A stretch of 64,000 nucleotides of DNA from CAZAAW01 sp964483325 (GCA_964483325.1 CAZAAW010000001.1:355056-419055); one strand, 5' to 3'. Positions 9,935 through 21,958 are shown, counted from the first letter of the stretch. Program-made: numbers and translations. The notes: generated from the letters alone by a model not told the origin.

Positions 9935-11125
9935 TCATCGGTCGATCTCCCCAAACACGATATCGAGCGAGCCAAGGACCGCCGCGACGTCGGCCAGCAA
10001 GTGGCCGCGCGTCATGAAGTCCATGGCGGCGAGATGGGCAAAGCCCGGCGCTCGGATCTTGGCCCGATAGGGCCGATTGGTCCCATCGGATACCAGATAG
10101 ACGCCGAATTCGCCCTTGGGCGCCTCGACGGCGGCATAAACCTCGCCGGCCGGCACCTTGAAGCCCTCAGTGTAGAGCTTGAAATGATGGATGAGCGCCT
10201 CCATCGAGCGCTTCATCTCGCCGCGCGGCGGCGGCACGACCTTGCCGTCCCGCGACGATACCGGCCCGCCGCCCTTCGCCGACATCAGGAGATCGACGCA
10301 CTGGCGCATGATCCGCGCCGATTGGCGCATCTCCTCCATGCGGATCAGATAGCGGTCGTAGCAGTCACCGTTCCTGCCGACCGGAATGTCGAAGGCGAGA
10401 TCGGAATAGCACTCGTAGGGCTGGGCCCGCCGCAGGTCCCAGGCGGCGCCCGAGCCGCGCACCATCACGCCGGAGAAGCCCCACTTCCAGGCGTCCTCGA
10501 GCGACACGACGCCGATATCGACATTGCGCTGCTTGAAGATGCGGTTGTCGGTCAGGAGCAGGTCGAGATCGTCGACGACCTTGAGGAACGGGTCGATGAA
10601 GCGGCCGATATCCTCCACCAGCTCCGGCGGCAGATCCTGATGAACGCCGCCGGGACGGAAATAGGCTGCGTGCAGCCGCGAGCCCGAGGCGCGCTCGTAG
10701 AAGATCATCAGCTTCTCGCGCTCCTCGAACCCCCATAGCGGCGGCGTGAGCGCGCCGACATCCAGCGCCTGCGTGGTGATGTTGAGGAGATGACTGAGAA
10801 GCCGGCCGATCTCGGCATAGAGAACGCGGATGAGCTGGCCGCGATACGGCACCTCGAGCCCGAGCAGCCGCTCGATCGCCAGCGCCCAGGCGTGCTCCTG
10901 GTTCATCGGCGCCACGTAGTCGAGGCGGTCGAAATAAGGCAGCGCCTGGAGATAGGTCTTGTATTCGATCAGCTTCTCGGTGCCGCGATGCAGCAGCCCG
11001 ATATGCGGATCGACACGGCTGACGATCTCGCCGTCGAGCTCCAGCACAAGGCGCAGCACGCCATGCGCCGCCGGATGCTGCGGCCCGAAATTGATGGTGA
11101 AGTTGCGAACGGACGCTTCAGCCAC
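9935..11125 (-). CDS. nuoD: NADH-quinone oxidoreductase subunit D
   Basis: This 49-kDa-type subunit of complex I is related to NiFe hydrogenase large subunits and lines the quinone cavity. I prefer the GTG at 11125, which gives MAEASVRNFTIN, the normal family N-terminus, and 396 residues. A GCGAGG element lies about seven bases upstream. An ATG seven codons earlier (11146) has no ribosome binding site. The signatures NFGPQHPAAHGVLR and HIGLLHRGTEKL are visible, including the quinone-site histidine. The nickel-ligand cysteines of hydrogenases are absent, as expected. Confidence 0.95.
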   Translation of the reverse strand: MAEASVRNFTINFGPQHPAAHGVLRLVLELDGEIVSRVDPHIGLLHRGTEKLIEYKTYLQALPYFDRLDYVAPMNQEHAWALAIERLLGLEVPYRGQLIRVLYAEIGRLLSHLLNITTQALDVGALTPPLWGFEEREKLMIFYERASGSRLHAAYFRPGGVHQDLPPELVEDIGRFIDPFLKVVDDLDLLLTDNRIFKQRNVDIGVVSLEDAWKWGFSGVMVRGSGAAWDLRRAQPYECYSDLAFDIPVGRNGDCYDRYLIRMEEMRQSARIMRQCVDLLMSAKGGGPVSSRDGKVVPPPRGEMKRSMEALIHHFKLYTEGFKVPAGEVYAAVEAPKGEFGVYLVSDGTNRPYRAKIRAPGFAHLAAMDFMTRGHLLADVAAVLGSLDIVFGEIDR

Positions 11126-11265
11126 TGCGTGGCCTCGCGGGCGCATAGCAATTCACAGCGAGCGTCATGGCGTCCTGCCAGACGCGAAGATCGCGATAGG
11201 AACTGATCGGGCGCTGTGTGCCCCCATCTTCTTCCCCACTCGCCATTCGCCACTCGCCATTCGCC

Positions 11266-11862
11266 TTACCCGCTCTTCTTCTCGTCGCCGGGCAGCTCGT
11301 ACTGCGTTCCCTCCCATGGCGACAGGAAATCGAAGTCGCGGAATTCCTGCGCCAGCTTCACCGGCTCGTAGACGACGCGCTTCTGCCCGTCGTCATAGCG
11401 GACTTCGACATAGCCGGTGAGCGGGAAGTCCTTGCGCAGCGGATGCCCCTCGAAGCCGTAGTCGGTCAGGATGCGCCGCAGGTCCGGGTGGCCGGAAAAG
11501 AGGATGCCGTATAGGTCGTAGGTCTCCCGCTCCATCCAGTCCGCCACCGGAAAGAGGCCCGAAGCGGACGGCAGCGGCGTCGCCTCGTCGGTGCCGACCT
11601 TGAGGCGGATGCGCCGGTTCAGCGTCGGGCTGAGGAGGTGGTAGACGACCTCGAAGCGTTCGGCCCGCTCCGGATAGTCGACGCCGCAGATGTCGGTCAG
11701 GTTCACGAAGCGGAACCGCGCGTCGTCGCGCAGCAGCGCCAGGACCGCCAGGATGTCGTCGCGCGGCACCGTCACGGTCAGTTCGCCGAAGGCATGATGC
11801 GCCGCGGCGCCAGGAAATCCGGCCACAAGGGTATCGCCGACCATCTTCAGAAGCTCATCCAT
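11266..11862 (-). CDS. nuoC: NADH-quinone oxidoreductase subunit C
   Basis: This 30-kDa-type hydrophilic subunit of the complex I connecting module has 198 residues from ATG 11862 (MDELLKMVGDT). The family signature runs through ERETYDLYGILFSGHPDLRR and then GFEGHPLRKDFPL. It starts nine bases after nuoB and is not fused to nuoD, unlike the enterobacterial arrangement. The gap to nuoD is about 140 bases and shows nothing coding. Confidence 0.96.
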   Translation of the reverse strand: MDELLKMVGDTLVAGFPGAAAHHAFGELTVTVPRDDILAVLALLRDDARFRFVNLTDICGVDYPERAERFEVVYHLLSPTLNRRIRLKVGTDEATPLPSASGLFPVADWMERETYDLYGILFSGHPDLRRILTDYGFEGHPLRKDFPLTGYVEVRYDDGQKRVVYEPVKLAQEFRDFDFLSPWEGTQYELPGDEKKSG

Positions 11863-11870
11863 CGGGCTGG

Positions 11871-12452
11871 TCAGCGCTCGATGGTGCCGGTGCGGCGGAT
11901 TTTTTTCTGCAGCAGCAGGACGCCGTACAACAGGGCTTCGGCCGTCGGAGGACAGCCCGGAACATAGATGTCGACCGGCACGATGCGGTCGCAGCCGCGC
12001 ACCACGGCATAGGAATAGTGGTAGTAGCCGCCGCCATTGGCGCATGAGCCCATGGAGATGACGTAGCGCGGCTCCGGCATCTGGTCGTAGACCTTGCGCA
12101 GCGCCGGGGCCATCTTGTTGGTCAGCGTGCCGGCGACGATCATGACGTCGGACTGCCGCGGCGAGGCGCGCGGTGCGAAGCCAAAGCGTTCGCCGTCATA
12201 GCGCGGCATCGACATCTGCATCATCTCGATGGCGCAGCAGGCCAGGCCGAAGGTCATCCACATCAGCGAGCCGGTGCGGGCCCAGGTGATCAGGTCGTCG
12301 GCCGCCGCGACGAGGAAGCCCTTGTCGGCGAGCTCGTCATCGACGCCGCGGAAGAACGGATCGTCGGCGCCGAGCGGCTTGCCGGTCGCGGGGTCGATCA
12401 ACCCCTTCGGCGCCGGCGCCGTCAGCGTGCCGCCAGGAGCGATCAATCCCAT
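11871..12452 (-). CDS. nuoB: NADH-quinone oxidoreductase subunit B (cluster N2)
   Basis: This subunit holds cluster N2, the last iron-sulfur cluster before quinone. The protein has 193 residues from the ATG at 12452 (MGLIAPGGTL), which overlaps the end of nuoA by ten bases and has a GGGAG element in good position. An earlier ATG at 12473 is less likely. The tandem cysteines 72 and 73 (LACCAIEM), Cys 137 (SMGSCANGGG) and Cys 167 (VPGCPPTAEALL) are the N2 ligands. The N-terminal 45 residues before the core are moderately long but common in this class. Confidence 0.97.
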   Translation of the reverse strand: MGLIAPGGTLTAPAPKGLIDPATGKPLGADDPFFRGVDDELADKGFLVAAADDLITWARTGSLMWMTFGLACCAIEMMQMSMPRYDGERFGFAPRASPRQSDVMIVAGTLTNKMAPALRKVYDQMPEPRYVISMGSCANGGGYYHYSYAVVRGCDRIVPVDIYVPGCPPTAEALLYGVLLLQKKIRRTGTIER

Positions 12453-12808
12453 TCCAGCGCTCCCTTCTTCCACTCATAGACAAAGCCGATCGCCAGCACC
12501 CCGAGGAAGCACATCATCGACCAGAACCCGAACCAGCCGAGATCGCCGAACGTGATCGCCCACGGAAAGAGGAAGGCCACCTCAAGGTCGAAAATGATGA
12601 ACAGGATCGCGACGAGGTAGAAGCGCACGTCGAATTTCATGCGCGCGTCGTCGAAGGCGTTGAAACCGCACTCATAGGCCGAGAGCTTGACCGGGTCGGG
12701 ATTCTTGTAGGCGACGACGAACGGCGCCACGAGCAGCGCAGCGCCGATCACCAGCGCCACGCCGACAAAGACAACCAGAGGCAGATAGCCCTGCAGCAGC
12801 TGTTCCAT
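12443..12808 (-). CDS. nuoA: NADH-quinone oxidoreductase subunit A
   Basis: This is the three-helix membrane subunit of complex I and the first gene of the nuo operon. It has 121 residues. The family signature YECGFNAFDDARMKFDVRFY is present, with the loop cysteine in SAYECGF that changes exposure during the active/deactive transition in mitochondria. ATG 12808 gives MEQLLQGYLP. The 3' end overlaps nuoB. The upstream 196-base gap should hold the operon promoter. Confidence 0.97.
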   Translation of the reverse strand: MEQLLQGYLPLVVFVGVALVIGAALLVAPFVVAYKNPDPVKLSAYECGFNAFDDARMKFDVRFYLVAILFIIFDLEVAFLFPWAITFGDLGWFGFWSMMCFLGVLAIGFVYEWKKGALEWD

Positions 12809-12893
12809 ACGCCCTCCCCCGACGGCACCCCTGCCGTCGCCGCCGACCGGGTCGCTCCCCGGCTCCTCCCGTCGGCCCGTCAGCGGGTGTCAT

Positions 12894-12922
12894 AGACCAC
12901 CGGAATTCTAGAGTCTGGTCAA
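12894..12922 (-). promoter_or_regulatory. Possible nuo operon promoter
   Basis: A TTGACC element (12917-12922, read on the minus strand) lies about 85 bases past the ChaC gene and 110 bases before nuoA. Seventeen bases downstream is TGGTCT, which continues into ATG as TGGTCTATG. The -35 half is good but the -10 half is weak, so this is only a candidate. The rest of the 12809-13004 gap is GC-rich and shows no gene. Confidence 0.3.
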
Positions 12923-13004
12923 TGTGCGCCTATGCCACAAGGGGCCGGCGGATCGTCGCGGGGGCGCAGGCCGCCGGCGAGCCGCAAGAAGCCTGGAAAA
13001 CGGC

Positions 13005-13736
13005 CTATTCCGCGGCGGATTCGCCGGGCAGCCGGCCGGCCGCCATGAGGCGTTCCACGCGCACGCGGATGCGCTCCAGGCTCTCGTCGCGGAGGCCGAG
13101 CGCCGAGAGGTGCTGCACGGTCTGCTGGAGATATTCGACGCAGCTCCCGGCAGGGCCAGTGGCCGAGGCAATATGGCGGGCGACCTCGTCCGGCGGCATC
13201 GTCGGCACGAAGCGGTCATTGCCGCGATTGGCAACGAAGGTGAGCGCCCGTACCGGCCCCTCCTCCGTCGCGGCGTCGATCCAGCGCGGCCGGTAGGAGC
13301 CGGCCAGCATCTCGCGCCGCCACAGGATCAAGAGCTCTTCCTCCACCTGCGCGGCGGCGATGCGGAAGGCGACGCCGCGGCAGCGGCCGCCGCGATCGAG
13401 CGCCAGCATCAGGCCGGGACGCTCCGGCGTGCCACGGCCGCCGTGTATCCACAGGCAGAACCGCCGGTGCAGGCCATGGATGGCGGCAATACGGCGCTCG
13501 ACGAACTCGAAGGCCGGATTCCAGATCAGCGAGCCGTAGCCGAACACCCAGACATCGGTGCCGGGCCGGCGCCCCGCCAGCGTCGCGCTCAGCGAGGCGG
13601 CGATCTCTTCGTCGCTCCACAGCGGCATCGCGGCGCCGAAGCGCGCCCGCAGCTCGGCCAGAAAAGTCCCGTCGAGAAGGCGCTCGCGGGTCAGCTGGTA
13701 GGGCTGCACGCCGTCTTGGTTTCGATCTGCTGTCAT
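13005..13736 (-). CDS. ChaC-family gamma-glutamylcyclotransferase
   Basis: This protein resembles the ChaC family, which cleaves glutathione to 5-oxoproline and Cys-Gly in the cytoplasm. The 243 residues contain the phosphate-loop-like signature VWVFGYGSLIWNP (about 62-74), then LHRRFCLWIHGGRGTPERPGLML and the later RREML segment, which carries a likely catalytic glutamate. About 60 residues precede the core. It starts at ATG 13736 and lies upstream of nuoA on the same strand. It would lower glutathione under its own control, but no regulatory site is seen. The family call is firm; the substrate is inferred. Confidence 0.9.
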   Translation of the reverse strand: MTADRNQDGVQPYQLTRERLLDGTFLAELRARFGAAMPLWSDEEIAASLSATLAGRRPGTDVWVFGYGSLIWNPAFEFVERRIAAIHGLHRRFCLWIHGGRGTPERPGLMLALDRGGRCRGVAFRIAAAQVEEELLILWRREMLAGSYRPRWIDAATEEGPVRALTFVANRGNDRFVPTMPPDEVARHIASATGPAGSCVEYLQQTVQHLSALGLRDESLERIRVRVERLMAAGRLPGESAAE

Positions 13737-13853
13737 TTCAGGTCTGGCGCCGTCCAGCGCGATTCGTCATGCCGATCATCGCGCTGCGGCCGATTCCGCA
13801 TGGTTTCGATATCCGGCGTCAAGGATGTTGCGATTGTCATCATGTGCCGGGCG

Positions 13854-15089
13854 TCAGCCACCCGAAACCGGCAGGACTGGCGACAGCGACTCGGCCAGCG
13901 CATCCTGATCCCCGCCCTGCCGCGGCGCTAGTTCCTCGTAGAGCTCAAGGATGCGCTGCGTGGCGATGCCGGTCGAGAACAGCGATTCGGCCCGCACCCG
14001 CGCCGTCATCCCCATGCGGACCCGCAGGCTGCGATCCGCCAGGAGCCTGCCGAGTGCGGCCGCCAGCGCCGGCGCATCGCGCGGCGGCACAATCAGCCCC
14101 GTCTCGCCGTCGGCGACGACGTCGCGGCAGCCCGGCATGTCCGTCGTCACCGCCGGCCGGCCCACCGCCGCCGCCTCGATCAGGCTGCGCGGCGCGCCTT
14201 CGCGATAATAGGACGGCAGGCAGACGATGGCCGAGCGCTGCAGCGTTCCGGCCATGTCCTCGCGCCAGCCCCACCATTCGACGTCGCCGGCGCGCACCCA
14301 GGTGTCGATCTCGTCGCGCTGCAGGCTTGTGGGATTGCCGAAATCGACATCGCCCACCAGCACGAAGCGGGCCGAGACGCCGTTGAGCCGCAGCAGCCGC
14401 GCCGCCTCGGCGAATTCACGCACGCCCTTCTCGGCGATCAGTCGGCTGGGAAGAACGACGATGGGCCTGTCGGCCAGCGGTTCCGGCGCGAAGGCAAACG
14501 TGCCGAGGTCGACGCCGACGCCGAGGAAGACGCGGCTCCGCTCCGGCGAAACCAGCCGGCGGGCGACGAAAAGATCGCGGTCGTCGTGATTCTCGAACAC
14601 CGTCGCCGAACGGGGATGTCCCAGGGCGCGGCGATAGGCGATCTCGCCCGCCGGGCGCAGGAACCGGGCGGCCCGCGCCTCGCCGAACAGATAGCCGAGG
14701 CCCGTCACCGAGAACACCGCCGCCGGTACGGCCCTCCTGCCGACGATGCCGCCATAGATGACCGGACGAATCGTGACGGCATGGAGGATGTCCGGCCGCA
14801 GCCGGCGGATCAGGAAACGCAGCCGGCGCGCATAGCCGATCTCCGCCAGCGGCGCCGGCATGCCGCGGCGGACCGGCATGTCGTGAAGGACCGCCTCGCC
14901 GAGATCGAAGCCGTCCAGCACCGGCGCTGGCGGCACGGCGATATGGACCTCGAAGCGCTCGCCGGCCGCCCGCACGAGATGGGCGAAGTGCTGGCCGGCA
15001 TAGAGCGCCTGCGGGAACACATAGAGAAGCCGGCGCCGCTCCCGGTCCGCCGGCTGCCGTTCGATGGTACGTGAAAACAAGGCGCTCAT
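13854..15089 (-). CDS. GT4-family glycosyltransferase
   Basis: This 411-residue protein has the two-domain Rossmann layout of retaining GT-B glycosyltransferases (group 1). The donor-site region reads VVLPSRLIAEKGVREFAEA, and a later EGAPRSLIEAAAVGRPAVTT carries the E-x7-E type acidic pair. The C-terminal domain continues through GCRDVVADGETGLIVPP. There is no signal peptide, so it is probably cytoplasmic or membrane-associated and acts on a lipid-linked sugar for surface polysaccharide. No other polysaccharide gene is nearby, so the acceptor cannot be told. The start at ATG 15089 has only a weak ribosome binding site. Confidence 0.88.
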   Translation of the reverse strand: MSALFSRTIERQPADRERRRLLYVFPQALYAGQHFAHLVRAAGERFEVHIAVPPAPVLDGFDLGEAVLHDMPVRRGMPAPLAEIGYARRLRFLIRRLRPDILHAVTIRPVIYGGIVGRRAVPAAVFSVTGLGYLFGEARAARFLRPAGEIAYRRALGHPRSATVFENHDDRDLFVARRLVSPERSRVFLGVGVDLGTFAFAPEPLADRPIVVLPSRLIAEKGVREFAEAARLLRLNGVSARFVLVGDVDFGNPTSLQRDEIDTWVRAGDVEWWGWREDMAGTLQRSAIVCLPSYYREGAPRSLIEAAAVGRPAVTTDMPGCRDVVADGETGLIVPPRDAPALAAALGRLLADRSLRVRMGMTARVRAESLFSTGIATQRILELYEELAPRQGGDQDALAESLSPVLPVSGG

Positions 15090-15308
15090 CCCGATATCCG
15101 GAGGGGCGCATGGCGCCTAGATGGGGCGAAAGTTTGAGCGCGCTCGTACGGCATGGCTGCCCCGCTCCGGCAGGACGGATGGCGGCCGGCAAAACGCGCC
15201 GGCAGGGATGCCGGCGAACCGATTCAGGGCCTCTGCGGCAGCATAACCCGGCTGGGCGGGCGGCCGCAGCGCCGGAGGGATCGGCAAGGCACGGAATGAA
15301 CGGGAAAG

Positions 15309-15385
<77 letters not shown>

Positions 15386-15487
15386 GCGAGGGGTCCGGCG
15401 CCGTGCGCCGGCCCCGGGGTGGCGGTGGATTACGGTACAGCCTGGGGCAAGTCAAGCTGACCACCCCATCCAGCAAGGGGTTCTTTG

Positions 15488-15563
15488 TGGTGGGCGGTGA
15501 GAGGCTCGAACTCCCGACATCCACGGTGTAAACGTGGCGCTCTACCAGCTGAGCTAACCGCCC
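15488..15563 (-). tRNA. tRNA-Val (anticodon TAC)
   Basis: A 76-base cloverleaf with encoded CCA is visible on the minus strand. The acceptor stem pairs GGGCGGT with ACCGCCC. The anticodon stem is CCACG/CGTGG around TTTACAC, so the anticodon is TAC for valine. The gene sits downstream of hupB and upstream of tRNA-Asp, a common arrangement in Rhizobiales. Confidence 0.98.
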
Positions 15564-15640
15564 TATAACGACGACGCCGCGCGCGCCGATCTAGGCGCTA
15601 CGCGGCGATCGCGCAAGGACGCATGGCGCAGGCGCAAATA

Positions 15641-15672
15641 CGCAGGATTGCGTGGGCGCAGGATTGCGTGGG
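15641..15672. repeat. Perfect 16-bp tandem duplication
   Basis: The unit CGCAGGATTGCGTGGG occurs twice, head to tail, at 15641-15656 and 15657-15672. It lies between tRNA-Val and the hupB stop and abuts the hairpin that follows hupB. It is noncoding as far as I can see. Confidence 0.9.
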
Positions 15673-15690
15673 CCCGGCGTCACGCCGGGC
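15672..15690 (-). terminator. Hairpin downstream of hupB
   Basis: GCCCGGCG and CGCCGGGC form a perfect 8-bp stem with a three-base loop, 12 bases after the hupB stop. There is no run of T after it on the minus strand, so it may be an RNA-stabilising hairpin rather than a full terminator. Confidence 0.55.
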
Positions 15691-15702
15691 ACAGGCACCG
15701 GA

Positions 15703-15978
15703 TCAGTCGTTGACGGCGTCCTTCAGGCCCTTGCCGGCCTTGAACTTGGGCGTCTTGGACGCGGCAATCTTGATGCTTTCGCCGGTCCGCGGGTTGCGGC
15801 CCTGGCTGGCGGCGCGCTTGGCGACCGAGAAATTGCCGAAACCGATGATCTTCACTTCGTCGCCGTTCTTCAGCGAGATCGTGATGGCGTCGAAGGTCGC
15901 ATCGACAGCCTGGCCGGCAGCCGCTTTCGACATACCGGTTGCGTCGGCAACAGCGGCGATCAGATCGTTCTTGTTCAT
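15703..15978 (-). CDS. hupB: DNA-binding protein HU
   Basis: This is the histone-like HU protein, a 91-residue dimer that bends and compacts DNA. It begins MNKNDLIAAVADATG and carries the arm signature GRNPRTGESIKIAASKTPKFK, with the proline that intercalates into DNA. ATG 15978 is preceded by the purine-rich AGGGAAAGGGAAC, a strong binding site for the ribosome. The gene follows lon, the normal order in alphaproteobacteria, but is separated from it by a terminator. Confidence 0.98.
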   Translation of the reverse strand: MNKNDLIAAVADATGMSKAAAGQAVDATFDAITISLKNGDEVKIIGFGNFSVAKRAASQGRNPRTGESIKIAASKTPKFKAGKGLKDAVND

Positions 15979-16122
15979 GAAGTTCCCTTTCCCTCTTCAG
16001 GTACGAACCGAAGCGCCATCCAGGCTCATAAGCCTGAGACAGTGGTTCGAAAAGCTGCCTTAGGCAAGATAAAAACGGCAGATTTCCTCGCCTTTTGCCG
16101 ATAGTGCGGTCGGTGTGCAACG

Positions 16123-16152
16123 AAAAAACGCCCGCCAGATGGCGGGCGTTTT
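16123..16152 (-). terminator. Intrinsic terminator after lon
   Basis: The arms AAAACGCCCGCC and GGCGGGCGTTTT pair perfectly around an AGAT loop (16125-16152). On the minus strand the stem is followed by a T run ending near 16123. It lies 23 bases past the lon stop. Confidence 0.92.
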
Positions 16153-16175
16153 CGCTTTTTCACAGCTTCACGACG

Positions 16176-18611
<2,436 letters not shown>

Positions 18612-18743
18612 GGTGAACCCTTTCAATGCCCGTCCGGAAGGCGGCGGGCGTTACGCAGACACGAATTGTCGTGGGAACGGTCCCTCGAAAGCGGACCGGG
18701 GTTCGGACAAAGGCGCGCTGCCTGCCATTGTTAGCCATTAGGT

Positions 18744-18758
18744 GGTCTCGTCGAGACC
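18744..18758. repeat. Short inverted repeat between map and lon
   Basis: GGTCTC and GAGACC face each other across GTC, a perfect 6-bp palindrome 135 bases before the lon start. No T run follows on the minus strand. It could be a map transcript-end hairpin or an operator for lon. Confidence 0.4.
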
Positions 18759-18844
18759 CCCTGTCAAGGTCGCCGGAGCCGTCGCCAACAGGGCGAAAGG
18801 CCAAGCTTCTCCTAGGGATGGCGGCGGCTGCGGCCGATGGCGCG

Positions 18845-19597
18845 TCAGGCCGGGAGCGTCACCACCAGCGGCCCCCGCGGGGTCACGACGAGGGTGTGCT
18901 CGTACTGGACCGTGAAGGCCTGCGGCCGGCTGTAGAGGGTCCAGGGATCGCCGTCGGCCTCCACCGCCCAGTCGCCGCCGAGGGAGAGGAACGGCTCGAT
19001 GGTGAAGACCATGCCGGCCTGCATGATCCGCCGTTCCGAGGCGTCCGGCCAGGTCGGGATTTCCGCCGGCTCCTCGTGCAGCGACGTGCCGACGCCATGG
19101 CTCGCCAGGTTGCGGATCAGCGTATAGCCGTTCTTCTGCGCGAAGCGGCCGATCGCCTCGCCGATCGCCGCCATGCGGCGGCCGGGGCCGACCTGGCCGA
19201 TGCCGGCCCACAGGGCGCGCTTGCCGTCGCGGCAGAGTCGCGTCATCGCCGGCTGGGCGCGCCCAACCGTGAAGCTGGCGCCGGTATCGGCGAAGAAGCC
19301 GTCGAGCTCCGCCGACACGTCGATATTGACGAGGTCGCCCTCGGCGATCACCCGGTCGCCGGGAATGCCGTGGGCGATCTCCTCGTTGACGCTGATGCAG
19401 GTGACGCCGGGGAAGCCGTAGGTCACCTGCGGCGCCGAGCGGGCGCCGGCCGCAGCCAGCAGGCGGCCGCCGAGATCGTCCAGCTCCTGCGTGGTGATTC
19501 CGGGACGCAGCGCCCGCCCCATCTCGGCCATGGTCCTTGCTACCACCTGGCCGATACGCTTCAGCTTGCGCAGGTCCTCGTCGTCGGAAACTGTCAT
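18845..19597 (-). CDS. map: Type I methionine aminopeptidase
   Basis: This enzyme removes the initiator methionine from nascent proteins. It has 250 residues and the pita-bread metallopeptidase fold. The five metal ligands are visible as Asp 93 and Asp 104 (NIDVSAELDGFFADTG), His 167 (SHGVG), Glu 201 (TIEPF) and Glu 233 (QYEHT); the substrate histidine is His 76. The gene lies between clpX and lon and is isolated from clpX by a terminator. No ribosome binding site precedes the ATG at 19597, and a promoter-like pair ends two bases before it, so the message may be leaderless. Whether another map copy exists elsewhere cannot be seen. Confidence 0.95.
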   Translation of the reverse strand: MTVSDDEDLRKLKRIGQVVARTMAEMGRALRPGITTQELDDLGGRLLAAAGARSAPQVTYGFPGVTCISVNEEIAHGIPGDRVIAEGDLVNIDVSAELDGFFADTGASFTVGRAQPAMTRLCRDGKRALWAGIGQVGPGRRMAAIGEAIGRFAQKNGYTLIRNLASHGVGTSLHEEPAEIPTWPDASERRIMQAGMVFTIEPFLSLGGDWAVEADGDPWTLYSRPQAFTVQYEHTLVVTPRGPLVVTLPA

Positions 19598-19598
19598 G

Positions 19599-19627
19599 AT
19601 ATCAGGCGCCTACAGACAAACCTTCAA
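19599..19627 (-). promoter_or_regulatory. Candidate map promoter, possibly leaderless
   Basis: TTGAAG (19622-19627) and TGATAT (19599-19604) on the minus strand are exactly 17 bases apart. The -10 element ends two bases before the map ATG at 19597, so transcription would start in or right at the start codon. The pair begins where the clpX terminator stem ends. Confidence 0.45.
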
Positions 19628-19628
19628 A

Positions 19629-19665
19629 TAAAAATGGAGCCGGCTTGGCCGGCTCCATTTTTGTC
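19629..19665 (-). terminator. Intrinsic terminator after clpX
   Basis: Arms AAAATGGAGCCGG and CCGGCTCCATTTT form a long stem with a short loop. A T run follows it on the minus strand. It lies about 20 bases after the clpX stop. The symmetry would let it work in both directions. Confidence 0.92.
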
Positions 19666-19682
19666 TCAGCCTCGGGCAGCCG

Positions 19683-20948
<1,266 letters not shown>

Positions 20949-21187
20949 TCGCAGTCCCCTGGTCGGGCGGACCCGGACGCCGTCCGCAGGCCCAATAAAG
21001 GCGCCGCGGCATGATGGCCTGCGGCTCCATGAGGGTCAGGTTGGCGACCGGGGCCTCCAACTGTCCCGTGCGCTAGCGCCTGAACGATCCAACCATGCTA
21101 TCGGCGCCTTGTTCAAGAGATACTTAACGCGGCAAAGCTGGCACTGAAAGCACCAAATTCGTCGCGCCGACGCGTTTACGGCCACGC

Positions 21188-21826
21188 TTACTCGGCCGCG
21201 ACGCTCATCTCATCCGCCTGACGCGTTTCAAGTACCTTGTCGATAAGCCCGAAGTCCTTGGCTTCACTGGCCGTCAGGAAGTAGTCGCGATCAAGCGAAC
21301 GCTCGACAACTTCGTAGCTTTTGCCAGTATGCTTGACGTAGATCTCGTTGAGCCGGCGCTTCATCTTCAGAATATCCTCGGCATGCCGCTCGATATCCGA
21401 AGCCTGTCCCTGGAAACCGCCGGACGGCTGGTGCAGCATGACGCGCGCATTGGGAAGCGCGAAGCGCTGGCCGGGGGCGCCGGCGGCAAGCAGCAGCGAG
21501 CCCATCGAGGCGGCCTGGCCGATGCACAGCGTCGAGACCGGCGGCTTGATGAACTGCATGGTGTCGTAGATCGCCATGCCCGCCGTGACCACGCCGCCCG
21601 GCGAGTTGATGTACATGGAAATCTCTTTCTTCGGGTTCTCGGCCTCGAGGAAGAGAAGCTGGGCGGTGATCAGCGACGCGCCGTAATCCTCGATCGCGCC
21701 GGTGACGAAAATGACGCGCTCCTTGAGGAGCCGCGAGTAGATGTCGAAGGCGCGCTCGCCGCGGTTGGTCTGCTCGACCACCATCGGGACGAGCGTATTC
21801 ATGGTGTACTGCAGGGGATCGCGCAT
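21188..21826 (-). CDS. clpP: ATP-dependent Clp protease proteolytic subunit
   Basis: This is the serine peptidase that forms the tetradecameric chamber used with ClpX or ClpA. From ATG 21826 it has 212 residues, with AAGGA seven bases upstream. The catalytic triad is Ser 107 (QAASMGS), His 132 (VMLHQPSGG) and Asp 181 (SLDRDYF), with the spacing of known ClpP. The N-terminal MRDPLQYTMNTLVPMVVEQT is a short propeptide-like region; a second ATG at codon 9 is possible. Upstream open frame to 21973 has no similarity and was left out. Confidence 0.98.
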   Translation of the reverse strand: MRDPLQYTMNTLVPMVVEQTNRGERAFDIYSRLLKERVIFVTGAIEDYGASLITAQLLFLEAENPKKEISMYINSPGGVVTAGMAIYDTMQFIKPPVSTLCIGQAASMGSLLLAAGAPGQRFALPNARVMLHQPSGGFQGQASDIERHAEDILKMKRRLNEIYVKHTGKSYEVVERSLDRDYFLTASEAKDFGLIDKVLETRQADEMSVAAE

Positions 21827-21929
21827 GGGGATTCCTTCGCAAACCGGAAGCGCAAGGCGGGCCGCGCATGCAACGGTGCGGAGGAGAATCCCTCCCGTCC
21901 CGGCCAGCCCGATTCTTGCCGATAACCTA

Positions 21930-21958
21930 TAGATAAGCGACGCGACAGCGGCCGAAAA
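21930..21958 (-). promoter_or_regulatory. Possible clpP promoter
   Basis: TATCTA (21930-21935) on the minus strand is preceded 17 bases upstream by TTTTCG (21953-21958). The -10 half is reasonable and the -35 half is poor. It lies about 105 bases before the clpP start. Confidence 0.3.

Noticed and set aside
20949..21187. Heat-shock promoter upstream of clpX
   Set aside because: A TCTCTTGAA element resembles the -35 of alphaproteobacterial RpoH promoters, but I found no matching -10 element at the right distance, so it was not listed as a feature.
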